Positions 5,914 to 14,000 of a DNA stretch of 14,772 nucleotides are shown piece by piece. The notes under the pieces were generated by a model, which saw nothing but the letters and a program-made list of their open reading frames with translations, had not been told where the DNA came from and did not search any database. Location: assembly GCA_937915065.1 (NCBI GenBank), contig CALDMR010000059.1, forward strand, positions 1-14,772, in the 5' to 3' direction. Origin of the DNA: an uncultured Clostridia bacterium (GTDB lineage: Bacteria > Bacillota > Clostridia > Oscillospirales > Oscillospiraceae). Position 1 is the first letter of the stretch. Each line of letters begins with the position of its first letter. The translations under genes were made by a program, and so were the position numbers.

Positions 5914-7086
5914 TTACCAATTCAGCTTTAGCTTTTCTTCCCCGGCCAGGGCCCGCTCCACCAGCTCGCTGATGGGCAGCGCGGCTTCTGCTTCACGCAC
6001 TTCGTCCAGCTTGGGGTGGGTTTTGGGATGGCGGGGCGTGAACACGGTGCAGCAGTCCTCATAGGGCAGGATGGAGGTGCCGAAGGTGCCGATTTTGCGG
6101 GATACGGAAACGATCTCTTCCTTGTCCATGCCCACCAGGGGACGGAACACAGGATAATTGCACACATCCTCGGTGGATCGCATGGCCTCCATGGTCTGGC
6201 TGGCCACCTGGCCTAGGCACTCGCCGGTGACGATGCAGCCCGCGCCGATGCGCTCGGCCACCCGGTTGGCAATGCGCATCATAAAGCGGCGCATGATCAG
6301 GGTGAAATATTCCTCGGGGCAGTGCTTGCGGATCTCCTCCTGGATCTCCGTGAAGGGGACGATGTGGAGGATGGTGTGGCCGGTGTAGGGGGTCAGCAGC
6401 TGGGCCAGCTCGATCACCTTTTCCTTGGCCTGGTCAGAGGTATAGGGCGGGGAGAAGAAATGAACCATGTCCAGGGCCAGGCCCCGCTTGGCCATCATAT
6501 AGGAGGAAACGGGGGAATCGATGCCGCCGGAGAGCAGGGACACGCCCACGCCGTTGATGGACACGGGCAGGCCGCCGGCGCCGGGCTGGGGATTGCCGTG
6601 GACATAGGCGGCCTTTTCCCGCACTTCCACATGGACCGTCAGCTCCGGATGGTGCACGTCCACGGTCAGGTTGGGGAAGGCGTCGTCCAGCTCGCCGCCC
6701 ACATACTGGCTGAGCTGGATGGAGGTCATGGGGAAGGTTTTGTCGGCCCGCTTGGACTCCACCTTGAAGGTGGCGGCAGCTTCCAGCTCGTCCTTCAGAT
6801 AGGTTTTGGCGGCGGCCAGGATGGCTTCTTTCTCTTTGGTGCAGGGGTGGGCCTTGGACAGGGCCACAATGCCGAAAATGCACCGGCAGGCGTCAAAGGC
6901 GGCATCCAGATCGGCCTCGTCGTTCAGGGGCTCGATATAAATCGTGCTCTGCTTGGAAGTGATCTGGAATTTGCCGAATTTACGGATGCGGCGGCGGATG
7001 TTGCCGCACAGCCGCTCCTCAAAGACGTGGCGGTTCAGGCCCTTGAGCACCAACTCGCCCAGCTTGAGCAGGATCAGTTCTTGCAT
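5914..7086 (-). CDS. thiI: tRNA 4-thiouridine synthetase ThiI (no rhodanese domain)
   Basis: A 390-residue ThiI. It adenylates U8 of tRNA for sulfur transfer to make 4-thiouridine; in some bacteria it also supplies sulfur for thiamine thiazole. Domains in order: N-terminal ferredoxin-like segment (1-58), THUMP tRNA-binding domain (about 60-165), and the PP-loop ATPase with SGGIDSP at 186-192. GECLGQVASQT (288-298) and PYEDCCTVFTPRHPKT (341-356) are conserved; C345/C346 correspond to the region of the E. coli C344. The length and the ending, directly after the PP-loop domain, show that the rhodanese domain of E. coli ThiI is absent, as in Bacillus, where a dedicated cysteine desulfurase (NifZ) supplies sulfur. 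No such partner is in the window. The ATG at 7086 has AAAGGGA upstream and matches family starts (ILLKLGELVLKGLNR); an upstream in-frame TTG at 7119 is less likely. Confidence 0.95.
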   Translation of the reverse strand: MQELILLKLGELVLKGLNRHVFEERLCGNIRRRIRKFGKFQITSKQSTIYIEPLNDEADLDAAFDACRCIFGIVALSKAHPCTKEKEAILAAAKTYLKDELEAAATFKVESKRADKTFPMTSIQLSQYVGGELDDAFPNLTVDVHHPELTVHVEVREKAAYVHGNPQPGAGGLPVSINGVGVSLLSGGIDSPVSSYMMAKRGLALDMVHFFSPPYTSDQAKEKVIELAQLLTPYTGHTILHIVPFTEIQEEIRKHCPEEYFTLIMRRFMMRIANRVAERIGAGCIVTGECLGQVASQTMEAMRSTEDVCNYPVFRPLVGMDKEEIVSVSRKIGTFGTSILPYEDCCTVFTPRHPKTHPKLDEVREAEAALPISELVERALAGEEKLKLNW

Positions 7087-7126
7087 AATTGGGATTCCCT
7101 TTCTGTAAATCGTTTTCAAAAAGCCC

Positions 7127-8146
7127 TTAGCCGCGGCGGGCCAGGATGGCTTCTGCCCGGGCGATCAAATCGGCGGGAGGGGTTTCCTGCACCGCATAGT
7201 AGCTGCGCAGGGCGGCTGCGGCCTCATAGTCCGAGGGGGCGGCGGCGCGCTGCTCGGCCAGGGACAGATAGGCGGCCAGGAAGGGGGCTGCCTGGTCGCC
7301 CAGGCCGTCGATCCCGGCCACGGGGGCTTCGCCCAGCAGGGCGGAGATCAGACAGCCGGCGGCGGTGAATTCATCTTCGCTGAGATCGCCGGACTGGATC
7401 TTTTCTACCAGGCCGGATTTTTCCACGCAGGTCAGGGCGGAGTAGGCGCTCATTACGGTGTTTTGCCAGCCCTCGGTCAGCAGCCAGCGGCGGATCTCGG
7501 CGTTTTCCGGCGCCAGGCGCTCCACGGCGTGGATACGGCCCCAGCCGGACACATGGCGGGCAATGTCGAAGATCACATCGTTCCCGTCGGGCCAGCGGGC
7601 GATCACGAACAGGCAGAACAGGGTGAATTCGTCGCTCAGGGCCAGCACCCGGATCAGATTCCGCAGAGCGGGTGTCCGGTCGGTTTTCAGCAGCTCCAGA
7701 TAGGACAGCACGAACTTGATGCTTTCGGCGTCCGGGCTTTCCATCAGGATCTGGCTGGCAAATTCCAGCATGCGGTCGGGATCGATCTGGGCGCGGTTTT
7801 CGTAGAGCCACTTCTGATAGTCGTCGATCATGGGCAGCATGCAGATATACTCGTCCGACGAGAAGAAGAGCCGCAGGCATTCGGCGGCCTGGTCATAGGA
7901 GCCGGCGGAGATCAGGCCGGTGATCTCGGTCAGAGATTTGATGTCCCGGCGGTCCGGGGCCATGTGGTACAGGCTGATGCCGTCGAAAGCGCCGTCGGCA
8001 AAGCGCAGGCCTTCGGCGTTTTGATGGGAGGGGCGGGGCAGGGAGAAGTCGGGCGGCAGGATGCCGTCGTTTTGCAGGGCGCCGCAGATGGCGCGGTAGA
8101 GGGATTGCTCCGCTGCTGCGGAGGCTTCTTTGCGTTCTTCGGACAT
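7127..8146 (-). CDS. unrecognised helical-repeat protein in the yifB-thiI cluster
   Basis: This 339-residue protein is not one I can name. It has no signal peptide or membrane helix and is predicted cytosolic. Residues 1-60 include NDGILPPDFSLPRP. From about 70 to 315 it reads as a series of amphipathic helices separated by short turns (EITGLISAGSYDQAAECLRLF, LEFASQILMES, SIKFVLSYLELLK, LRNLIRVLALSDEFTLFCLFVIA, NDVIFDIARHVSGWGRIHAVERLAPE, IRRWLLTEGWQN), which resembles HEAT/ARM-like superhelices used for protein-protein binding. I see no catalytic motif. The ATG at 8146 is 8 bases after AAGGAG; an upstream TTG at 8164 overlaps that site and is rejected. It lies 66 bases after yifB and 40 before thiI, so it is probably in the same transcript. 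A regulatory or scaffolding role is only a guess from the fold. Confidence 0.8.
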   Translation of the reverse strand: MSEERKEASAAAEQSLYRAICGALQNDGILPPDFSLPRPSHQNAEGLRFADGAFDGISLYHMAPDRRDIKSLTEITGLISAGSYDQAAECLRLFFSSDEYICMLPMIDDYQKWLYENRAQIDPDRMLEFASQILMESPDAESIKFVLSYLELLKTDRTPALRNLIRVLALSDEFTLFCLFVIARWPDGNDVIFDIARHVSGWGRIHAVERLAPENAEIRRWLLTEGWQNTVMSAYSALTCVEKSGLVEKIQSGDLSEDEFTAAGCLISALLGEAPVAGIDGLGDQAAPFLAAYLSLAEQRAAAPSDYEAAAALRSYYAVQETPPADLIARAEAILARRG

Positions 8147-8212
8147 AATCAGTTCTCCTTCCAAATCGGTTATGATCTCATCAAAGCGGCTGCGCCCGGG
8201 GCGCAGGGGAGA

Positions 8213-9730
8213 TTATCCTTTCAAAATGTCGGTATTGCGGTATTGGATGGCCTCGGCCAGGTGGGCGGGTTCGATGTGCTCCGCGCCGTCCAGGTCGGCG
8301 ATGGTGCGGCCCACGCGGAGGATCCGGTCGTGGGAACGGGCGGTGAGGCCCATGGTTTCAAAGGCGTTTTTCATCAGCCGCTCGCCGGCGCTGTCCAGGG
8401 CGCAGCATTCCGCCAGCATGGCGGGCGTCATATAGGCGTTGCAGGCTACGCCGGTGCCCTCGAAGCGCTTTTGCTGGATGGCTCGGGCAGCATTGACCCG
8501 GGCGCGGACCGTGGCGCTGTCTTCGGGGGTGCTTTTGCGGCGCATGGCGCTGTATTCCACGCTGGGTACGCGCACATGGAGGTCGATGCGATCCAGCAGC
8601 GGCCCGGAGATCCGGGAGACATATTTCTGCACGGCGGCGTCGGAACAGGTGCAGCGGCCGGAGGGATGGCCATACCACCCGCAGCGGCAGGGATTCATGG
8701 CGCATACCAGCATGAAGCGGCTGGGCAGGCGCAGGGTGCCGGCGGCCCGGGTGATGGTCACCTCGCCGTCTTCCAAGGGCTGGCGCAGGGCTTCCAGCGC
8801 CTCTTTCTGGAATTCCGGCAGCTCGTCCAGGAACAGCACGCCGTTGTGCGCCAGGGAAATTTCGCCGGGGTGGGGCGTGGAGCCGCCGCCGGCCAGCGCC
8901 ACCGCCGACACCGTGTGGTGGGGGGAGCGGAAGGGGCGGTGGGTCAGCAGGGGATGGCGGCTGTCGGTCATACCGGCCACGGAATAGATCTCTGTGGCTT
9001 CCAGGGCTTCCCGGCGGGTGAGATCCGGCAAAATAGAGGGCAGGCGCCGGGCCAGCATGGATTTGCCGGCGCCGGGGCTGCCGATGAACAGCAGGTTATG
9101 GCCGCCCGCTGCCGCCACTTCCAGGGCCCGGCGGCAGTTTTCCTGGCCCATCACATCTTTCAGATCGGGCAGGTGCTCCGTGTCTTCCTGGGGCACCCAG
9201 GCCGGGGCGGGGGACAGGGGCGTTTCGCCCCGCAGATGGGCCACCAGGGCCATGACATCCGGCACGCCGTATACGGTGAGGCCGTCGGCCAGGGTGGCTT
9301 CTGCGGCGTTTTCGGCGGGGACATAAAGGGTTTTGATACCGGCACGCACAGCGGCCATGGCCATGGGCAGCACGCCGCGCACCGGGCGCAAAGCGCCGGT
9401 CAGGGACAGCTCGCCCAGAAAAGCGGCATCCCCGGCCGGTTGTTTCAGGGCCTCCATGGCGGTCATAATGCCCAGGAAAATGGGCAGATCGTAGACGGTG
9501 CCTTCCTTTTTCTGGTCGGCAGGGGCCAGGTTGATGGTGACGCGGCTGACGGGGAATTTTTCGCCGCAGTTTTTCACCGCCGCCCGCACACGCTCCCGGG
9601 ACTCCCGCACGGCGGCGTCGGGCAGGCCCACCACATCAAAAGCGGGCAGCCCGCCGGAAAGAAAGCATTCCACGGCGACTTCGTAGCCGGCGATGCCGGA
9701 CAGGCCCAGGGAACGGATGGAAACAACCAT
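8213..9730 (-). CDS. YifB/ComM-family Mg-chelatase-like AAA+ ATPase
   Basis: A 505-residue, full-length YifB/ComM protein. ComM in naturally competent bacteria is a hexameric helicase that promotes branch migration during integration of transformed DNA; in non-competent species the role is less clear. Residues 1-165 form the N-terminal Lon-protease-like ChlI domain (GLPAFDVVGLPDAAVRESRERV, INLAPADQKKEG). The AAA+ core has Walker A GSPGAGKS at 217-224, RPFRSPHHTVS at 266-276, Walker B GVLFLDELPEF at 297-307, and RISGPLLDRIDLHV at 373-386 with the arginine-finger region. The cysteines C348, C350, C360 and C362 in a NPCRCGW...GRCTC block are typical of the family and may bind metal. The C-terminal domain has ARSHDRILRVGRTIADL. 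No Lon active-site Ser/Lys pair is seen. AAAAGGAG lies 9 bases before the ATG. It heads the five-gene minus-strand cluster. Confidence 0.95.
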   Translation of the reverse strand: MVVSIRSLGLSGIAGYEVAVECFLSGGLPAFDVVGLPDAAVRESRERVRAAVKNCGEKFPVSRVTINLAPADQKKEGTVYDLPIFLGIMTAMEALKQPAGDAAFLGELSLTGALRPVRGVLPMAMAAVRAGIKTLYVPAENAAEATLADGLTVYGVPDVMALVAHLRGETPLSPAPAWVPQEDTEHLPDLKDVMGQENCRRALEVAAAGGHNLLFIGSPGAGKSMLARRLPSILPDLTRREALEATEIYSVAGMTDSRHPLLTHRPFRSPHHTVSAVALAGGGSTPHPGEISLAHNGVLFLDELPEFQKEALEALRQPLEDGEVTITRAAGTLRLPSRFMLVCAMNPCRCGWYGHPSGRCTCSDAAVQKYVSRISGPLLDRIDLHVRVPSVEYSAMRRKSTPEDSATVRARVNAARAIQQKRFEGTGVACNAYMTPAMLAECCALDSAGERLMKNAFETMGLTARSHDRILRVGRTIADLDGAEHIEPAHLAEAIQYRNTDILKG

Positions 9731-9750
9731 AGCGCACAGCTCCTTTTCAA

Positions 9751-9765
9751 CCGCCGCTGCGGCGG
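9751..9765 (-). repeat. G+C hairpin in the yifB leader
   Basis: CCGCCG-CTG-CGGCGG forms a tight 6-bp stem with a 3-base loop, 7 bases upstream of the ribosome binding site of yifB on the minus strand. It is compact enough to affect translation, but no alternative structure is visible to suggest a switch. Confidence 0.4.
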
Positions 9766-9789
9766 ATGATGTCTTTACATATTAAATGT

Positions 9790-9818
9790 ATTCTACAACA
9801 ATCTGGGCTCCGCCGCAA
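9790..9818 (-). promoter_or_regulatory. probable promoter of the yifB-alkD cluster
   Basis: On the minus strand TTGCGG (9813-9818) and TAGAAT (9790-9795, one mismatch to TATAAT) are separated by 17 bases. The -10 ends 59 bases before the yifB start. A small palindrome TACAT-ATTAA-ATGTA (9776-9790) overlaps the expected transcription start and could be an operator. No better promoter is seen in the 220-base divergent gap. Confidence 0.45.
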
Positions 9819-9953
9819 GGTTCCTTTTCTGATCGCCCATTTTGCCGCCGGCCTTAGGGAAAAATGAAAAAAGAATTGGAAAAAGTGTGAGATCCGAGAC
9901 CGAAAGTTGTGTATATAAGTGAAAGGACAAATTGAGAAGCGGGGTGAAAACGA

Positions 9954-10493
9954 ATGGAAGATCTTCAGATCATCCGGCTCTACTGGGATCGGGACGAGGC
10001 GGCGATTCCCGCCACGGCTGAGCAATACGGCGGCTACTGTACTGCCATTGCCGGGAATATTCTGGAGAACCGGGAAGACGCCGAGGAATGCGTCAATGAT
10101 GCTTATCTGGCCGCATGGAATGCCATGCCGACGCACAGGCCCGGCCATCTGGCTGCATTTCTCGGAAAGCTCGTCCGGAATCTGGCACTGAACCGGTATA
10201 AGCGGAATACCGCCGAAAAACGGGGCGGCGGCGCTGTGACGGCGGTTTTGGATGAGTTGTCTGAATTGGTATCCGGTACGGATACGGTGGAGCAGGAGCT
10301 GGAGCGGAGGGAGCTTGTTCGGGCGATCAATGGGTTCCTGGCGGGGCTTTCGCCGAAGAAACGGAGTTTGTTTGTCAGCCGCTATTGGTACACCGAAAGC
10401 ATTGCGGAAATTGCCCCCCTCCTACCAGCAGACGGCGTTTTATTCCATCGATGTTCCGGTTACGCCCGGGAGCAGAGCCTATGTCCCCCATGA
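9954..10493 (+). pseudogene. truncated sigma-70-family (ECF-like) sigma factor
   Basis: The first 154 residues (9954-10415) are a recognisable extracytoplasmic-function-type sigma factor. Region 2 includes NILENREDAEECVNDAYLAAWNAM and LGKLVRNLALNRYKR. After a linker, ELVRAINGFLAGLSPKKRSLFVSRYWYTESIAEIA is region 4.1 plus the first helix of region 4.2. At the point where the DNA-recognition helix should follow, the frame runs into unrelated sequence (PLLPADG...) and stops 26 codons later at 10491-10493. Without region 4.2 it could not recognise a -35 element. The start ATG has GGGGTG 7 bases upstream. The join falls at a run of six C (10414-10419). The most likely cause is a deletion fusing this gene to the end of another one; a simple frameshift would not explain the missing helix. 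Confidence 0.8.
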
Positions 10494-10752
10494 TTATGTT
10501 TTTGAATATGTGACGGCAGGGGAGGGGCGTGTTATGATCACCCTCTGTGCCGGTGAAGGGCCCCTGAAGGATGCGTTCGTTGTCTGCCGGCATCCGAAGG
10601 CGTCGGAGGTGAAGGGTGTATCTGTTTTCGTTTATGACCTGCAGGGAGAGCTGGCGGCGCAGTTTTCCCATGGCGCGATTCAGTATGAAATCGATGCGCG
10701 CGGCATCAATATTGAGGAACTGGAAATTTTGCTGACCGGACTCATAAGCTGA
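10416..10752 (+). pseudogene. C-terminal remnant of a second gene fused to the sigma remnant
   Basis: From about 10416, in the +1 frame relative to the sigma gene, about 112 codons encode a sensible globular tail: FYSIDVPVTPGSRAYVPHDY, EGRVMITLCAGEGPLKDAF, then VSVFVYDLQGELAAQFS and YEIDARGINIEELEILLTGLIS, ending TGA at 10750-10752. The last part resembles the ends of small domains (such as DUF4367-type) found in membrane proteins encoded beside ECF sigma factors in Clostridia; this is a weak recollection. It has no start codon or ribosome binding site of its own: the frame upstream of the join belongs to an out-of-frame reading of the sigma gene. It is therefore read as the 3' end of a neighbouring gene, probably an anti-sigma partner, left after a deletion. 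It is followed directly by a terminator. Confidence 0.6.
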
Positions 10753-10771
10753 ATAAAGGAAAGGGCAAAAG

Positions 10772-10800
10772 GCTCCGCCGATCCGGAGGCGGAGCTTTTT
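10772..10800 (+). terminator. terminator of the decayed sigma-factor locus
   Basis: GCTCCGCC (10772-10779) and GGCGGAGC (10788-10795) form an 8-bp stem with an 8-base loop, followed by five T (10796-10800). It starts 19 bases after the stop at 10752. Its intact state shows that the deletion in this locus did not reach the end of the original operon. Confidence 0.85.
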
Positions 10801-10939
10801 CGCGCCTTGGGAACAGACCGTATCTGCCCGGCCACGGCGGAAGCGGGGAGGCTGTCTCCGGTTGACAGACAGATTGATAAAAATTTGACATTCTCACCAA
10901 AAAACTTGTCTTCCGTGCCAAAAAAATGGAAATTAAGCA

Positions 10940-10968
10940 TAGACACCTGGTTGTTTTTATGGTATTGT
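10940..10968 (+). promoter_or_regulatory. possible promoter of the pyruvate oxidoreductase gene
   Basis: TAGACA (10940-10945, one mismatch to TTGACA) and TATTGT (10963-10968, two mismatches to TATAAT) are exactly 17 bases apart, 60 bases before the ATG at 11028. An inverted repeat ATGGT-N6-ACCAT (10959-10974) covers the -10 and may be an operator. Two perfect TTGACA hexamers further up (10862-10867 and 10885-10890) lack a convincing -10 at 16-18 bases. The 10801-10994 gap holds no gene. Confidence 0.4.
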
Positions 10969-11027
10969 AACCATTAGTAAGATAATAGGTTAAAGTGAGA
11001 TATCAGCACTTATTTTACAAGGAGAGG

Positions 11028-14000
11028 ATGAGTCATTTGATCAATCGTGCGATGAAAACCATGGATGGCAATACAGCTGCTGCCCATGTGGCCTATGCGT
11101 TTACCGAGGTCGCGGCCATTTACCCGATCACCCCTTCGTCTGTTATGGCGGAGTGTGTGGATAAATGGGCTGCCAACGGCAGAAAAAACCTGTTTGGCCA
11201 GACGGTGCGCGTTGCGGAAATGCAGTCTGAGGGCGGCGCTGCCGGCGCGGTCCACGGCTCCCTGACCGCCGGCGCCCTGACCACTACCTTCACGGCGTCC
11301 CAGGGCCTGCTGCTGATGATCCCCAATATGTATAAGATCGCCGGCAGCCAGCTGCCCAGCGTGATCCATGTATCTGCCCGCGCTCTGGCAACCCACGCCC
11401 TGTCCATTTTCGGCGACCATACCGACGTGATGGCCTGCCGCCAGACGGGCTATGCCATGCTGTGCTCCAACAACGCCCAGGAAGTCATGGATCTGGCAGC
11501 TGTGGCCCATCTGGCTACGCTGAAGAGCGAGATCCCCTTCCTGCACTTCTTCGACGGTTTCCGCACTTCCCACGAGATCCGCAAAGTGGCTACCTGGGAC
11601 TATAAGGATCTGAACGATCTGCTGGATCCGGCGCTGGTCAAGCGTTTCCGCGCCAAGTCCCTGAACCCCGACCATCCCGTGCTGCGCGGCAGCGCCCAGA
11701 ACCCCGACATCTTCTTCCAGGCTCGGGAAGCGGCCAACAGCTATTACGACGCCCTGCCCGGCATCGTGCAGGAAACCATGGACGAGGTCAATAAGAAGAT
11801 CGGCAGCCGCTACCATCTGTTTGATTACTACGGTTCTCCCAAGGCAAAGACTGTAATGATCGCCATGGGATCCGTGTGTGACGCGGCGGAAGAAGTGGTG
11901 GATTATATCAACGACAACACCGCCACCAACAAGGTGGGCCTGATCAAGGTGCGCCTGTACCGTCCCTTCTCTATTTCCCACTTCCTGTCCCAGATCCCCG
12001 AGGGCTGCAAGAGCATCGTGGTGCTGGATCGCTGCAAGGAGCCCGGCGCTCCCGGCGAGCCGCTGTATCTGGATGTGGTGCGCGCCCTGAAGGGCAGCGC
12101 TTTCAACGATGTGCAGGTCGTGGGCGGTCGTTATGGCCTGGGCAGCAAGGACACCACGCCCGGCGGCATCCTGGCAGCCTTCAAGAATGCCAACGCCAAA
12201 ACGCCCATCAACGGCTTCACCATCAATATCAACGACGATGTGACCAATCTGTCTCTGCCCATTGAGGAAGAGCCGGATGTGTCGGTCAAGGGCACCATCG
12301 CCTGCAAATTCTGGGGCCTGGGCAGCGACGGTACCGTCGGCGCCAACAAGAACTCCATCAAGATCATCGGCGACCATACGGATCTGAACGTGCAGGCCTA
12401 TTTCCAGTACGACTCTAAAAAATCCGGCGGCGTGACGATTTCCCATCTGCGTTTCGGAACGGAGCCCATCAAGTCTACCTATTATGTTACCCAGGCAGAC
12501 TTTGTGGCCTGCCACTGCCCTGCTTATATTGAAAAGTACGACATTGTACAGGATATTAAAAAGGGCGGCACATTCCTCCTCAACTGCGACTGGATGCCTG
12601 AGGAGCTGGAAAACCACTTGCCCGCCTCTGTGAAGCGGTATCTGGCGAAGAATAAGATTGAATTCTATACCTGCGACGCGATCAAGCTGGCCCGCGATAT
12701 CGGCCTGGGCGAGCGCACCAACATGGTGCTCCAGGCAGCCTTCTTCAAGCTGGCCAATGTAATCCCCATCGACGAAGCCGTGGAGTATATGAAGAATGCC
12801 GTGGTGCAGAGTTACGGCCATAAGGGCGAAGCTGTTGTCAATATGAACTGTGAAGCCATTGATGCGGGCTTGACCTCTTTGCGGAAGATCGAGATCCCCG
12901 AGGAGTGGAAGAACGCCAAGGACAAGAAGGCAAAGGCCAAGATCGATACCGACCGGCCCGAGCTGGCGGCTTTTGTGGAAAAGGTTATGATCCCCGCCAA
13001 CGCCATGCGCGGCGACTCCATCCCGGTTTCCGTGATGAAGGAAGTTTGCCCCGGCGGTACGCTGCCCCAGGGTACTTCCCAGTTTGAGCGCCGCGGCATC
13101 GCCGTTGACGTGCCCGCCTGGGTGCCCCGCCACTGCATCCAGTGCAACAAGTGCGTGATGGTTTGCCCCCACGGCGTGCTGCGCTCCTATGCCGTCACGG
13201 CGGAGGAACTGGCAGGCGCTCCGGAAAAGACCAAATCCACGCCCATGATCGGCAAGGGCATGGATCAGTACAAGTTTGCCATTACCGTTTCCCCTGTGGA
13301 CTGCACGGGTTGTGGTTCCTGCTCCAATGTCTGCCCTGCCAAGAACAAGGCGCTGGACATGATGCCTTACGAGGAGCAGACCGAGCAGCAGGAGGTTTAC
13401 GATTACGCCCTGAAGAAGTTCACCGACAAGCACCTGCAGTTCCCGGATAATCTGACCCGCGAGGCCCAGTTCCATCGTCCGCTGCTGGAGTTCTCCGGCG
13501 CCTGCGGCGGCTGCGGCGAAACGCCCTATGCCAAGCTGGTCACGCAGATGTTCGGCGACCATATGTATATTGCCAACGCCACGGGCTGCTCCTCCATCTG
13601 GGGCGGCAGCGCACCCAGCACCCCCTATACCGTCAATGACAAGGGCCGCGGCCCTGCTTGGGAAAACTCCCTGTTTGAAGATAACGCCGAGTTTGGTTAC
13701 GGCATGAAGCTGGCCGTCCGTCAGCGTCGGGCTAAGCTGCACAGCGTGATCACCGAACTGGCCAAGAATATGTCCTTCGCCGAGATCGCCAACCGTTGGC
13801 TGGCTGAGCGCGATGACTATGAGGCATCCCGCGAGTTGGGCGACAAGTTGGTGGCCAAGTGCGAGAAGAATACCGATCCCACCCTGGCAGAGCACTGCAA
13901 GTATATCCTGGAGAATCAGGATATGCTGGCGTATAAGTCCGTTTGGATCTTCGGCGGCGATGGCTGGGCCTATGATATCGGTTACGGCGGCCTGGATCAT

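Noticed and set aside
7087..7119. Longer ThiI start at the TTG at 7119
   Set aside because: It adds 11 residues not seen at the usual ThiI N-terminus, and the AAAGGGA site is better placed for the ATG at 7086.
6322..7368. Plus-strand open frame opposite thiI
   Set aside because: Low-complexity Gly/Gln/His-rich then Arg/Pro-rich peptide crossing a real gene boundary; shadow of high-G+C codon usage.
8191..8205. Terminator between yifB and the unknown gene
   Set aside because: TGCGCC-CGG-GGCGCA forms a 6-bp stem, but no T-run follows on the minus strand and the next gene starts within 66 bases, so read-through is expected.
7463..9769. Plus-strand open frame (768 codons) opposite yifB and the unknown protein
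   Set aside because: Gly/His/Gln-rich antisense product that spans two real genes and the gap between them, with no family match. The yifB sense frame has Walker motifs.
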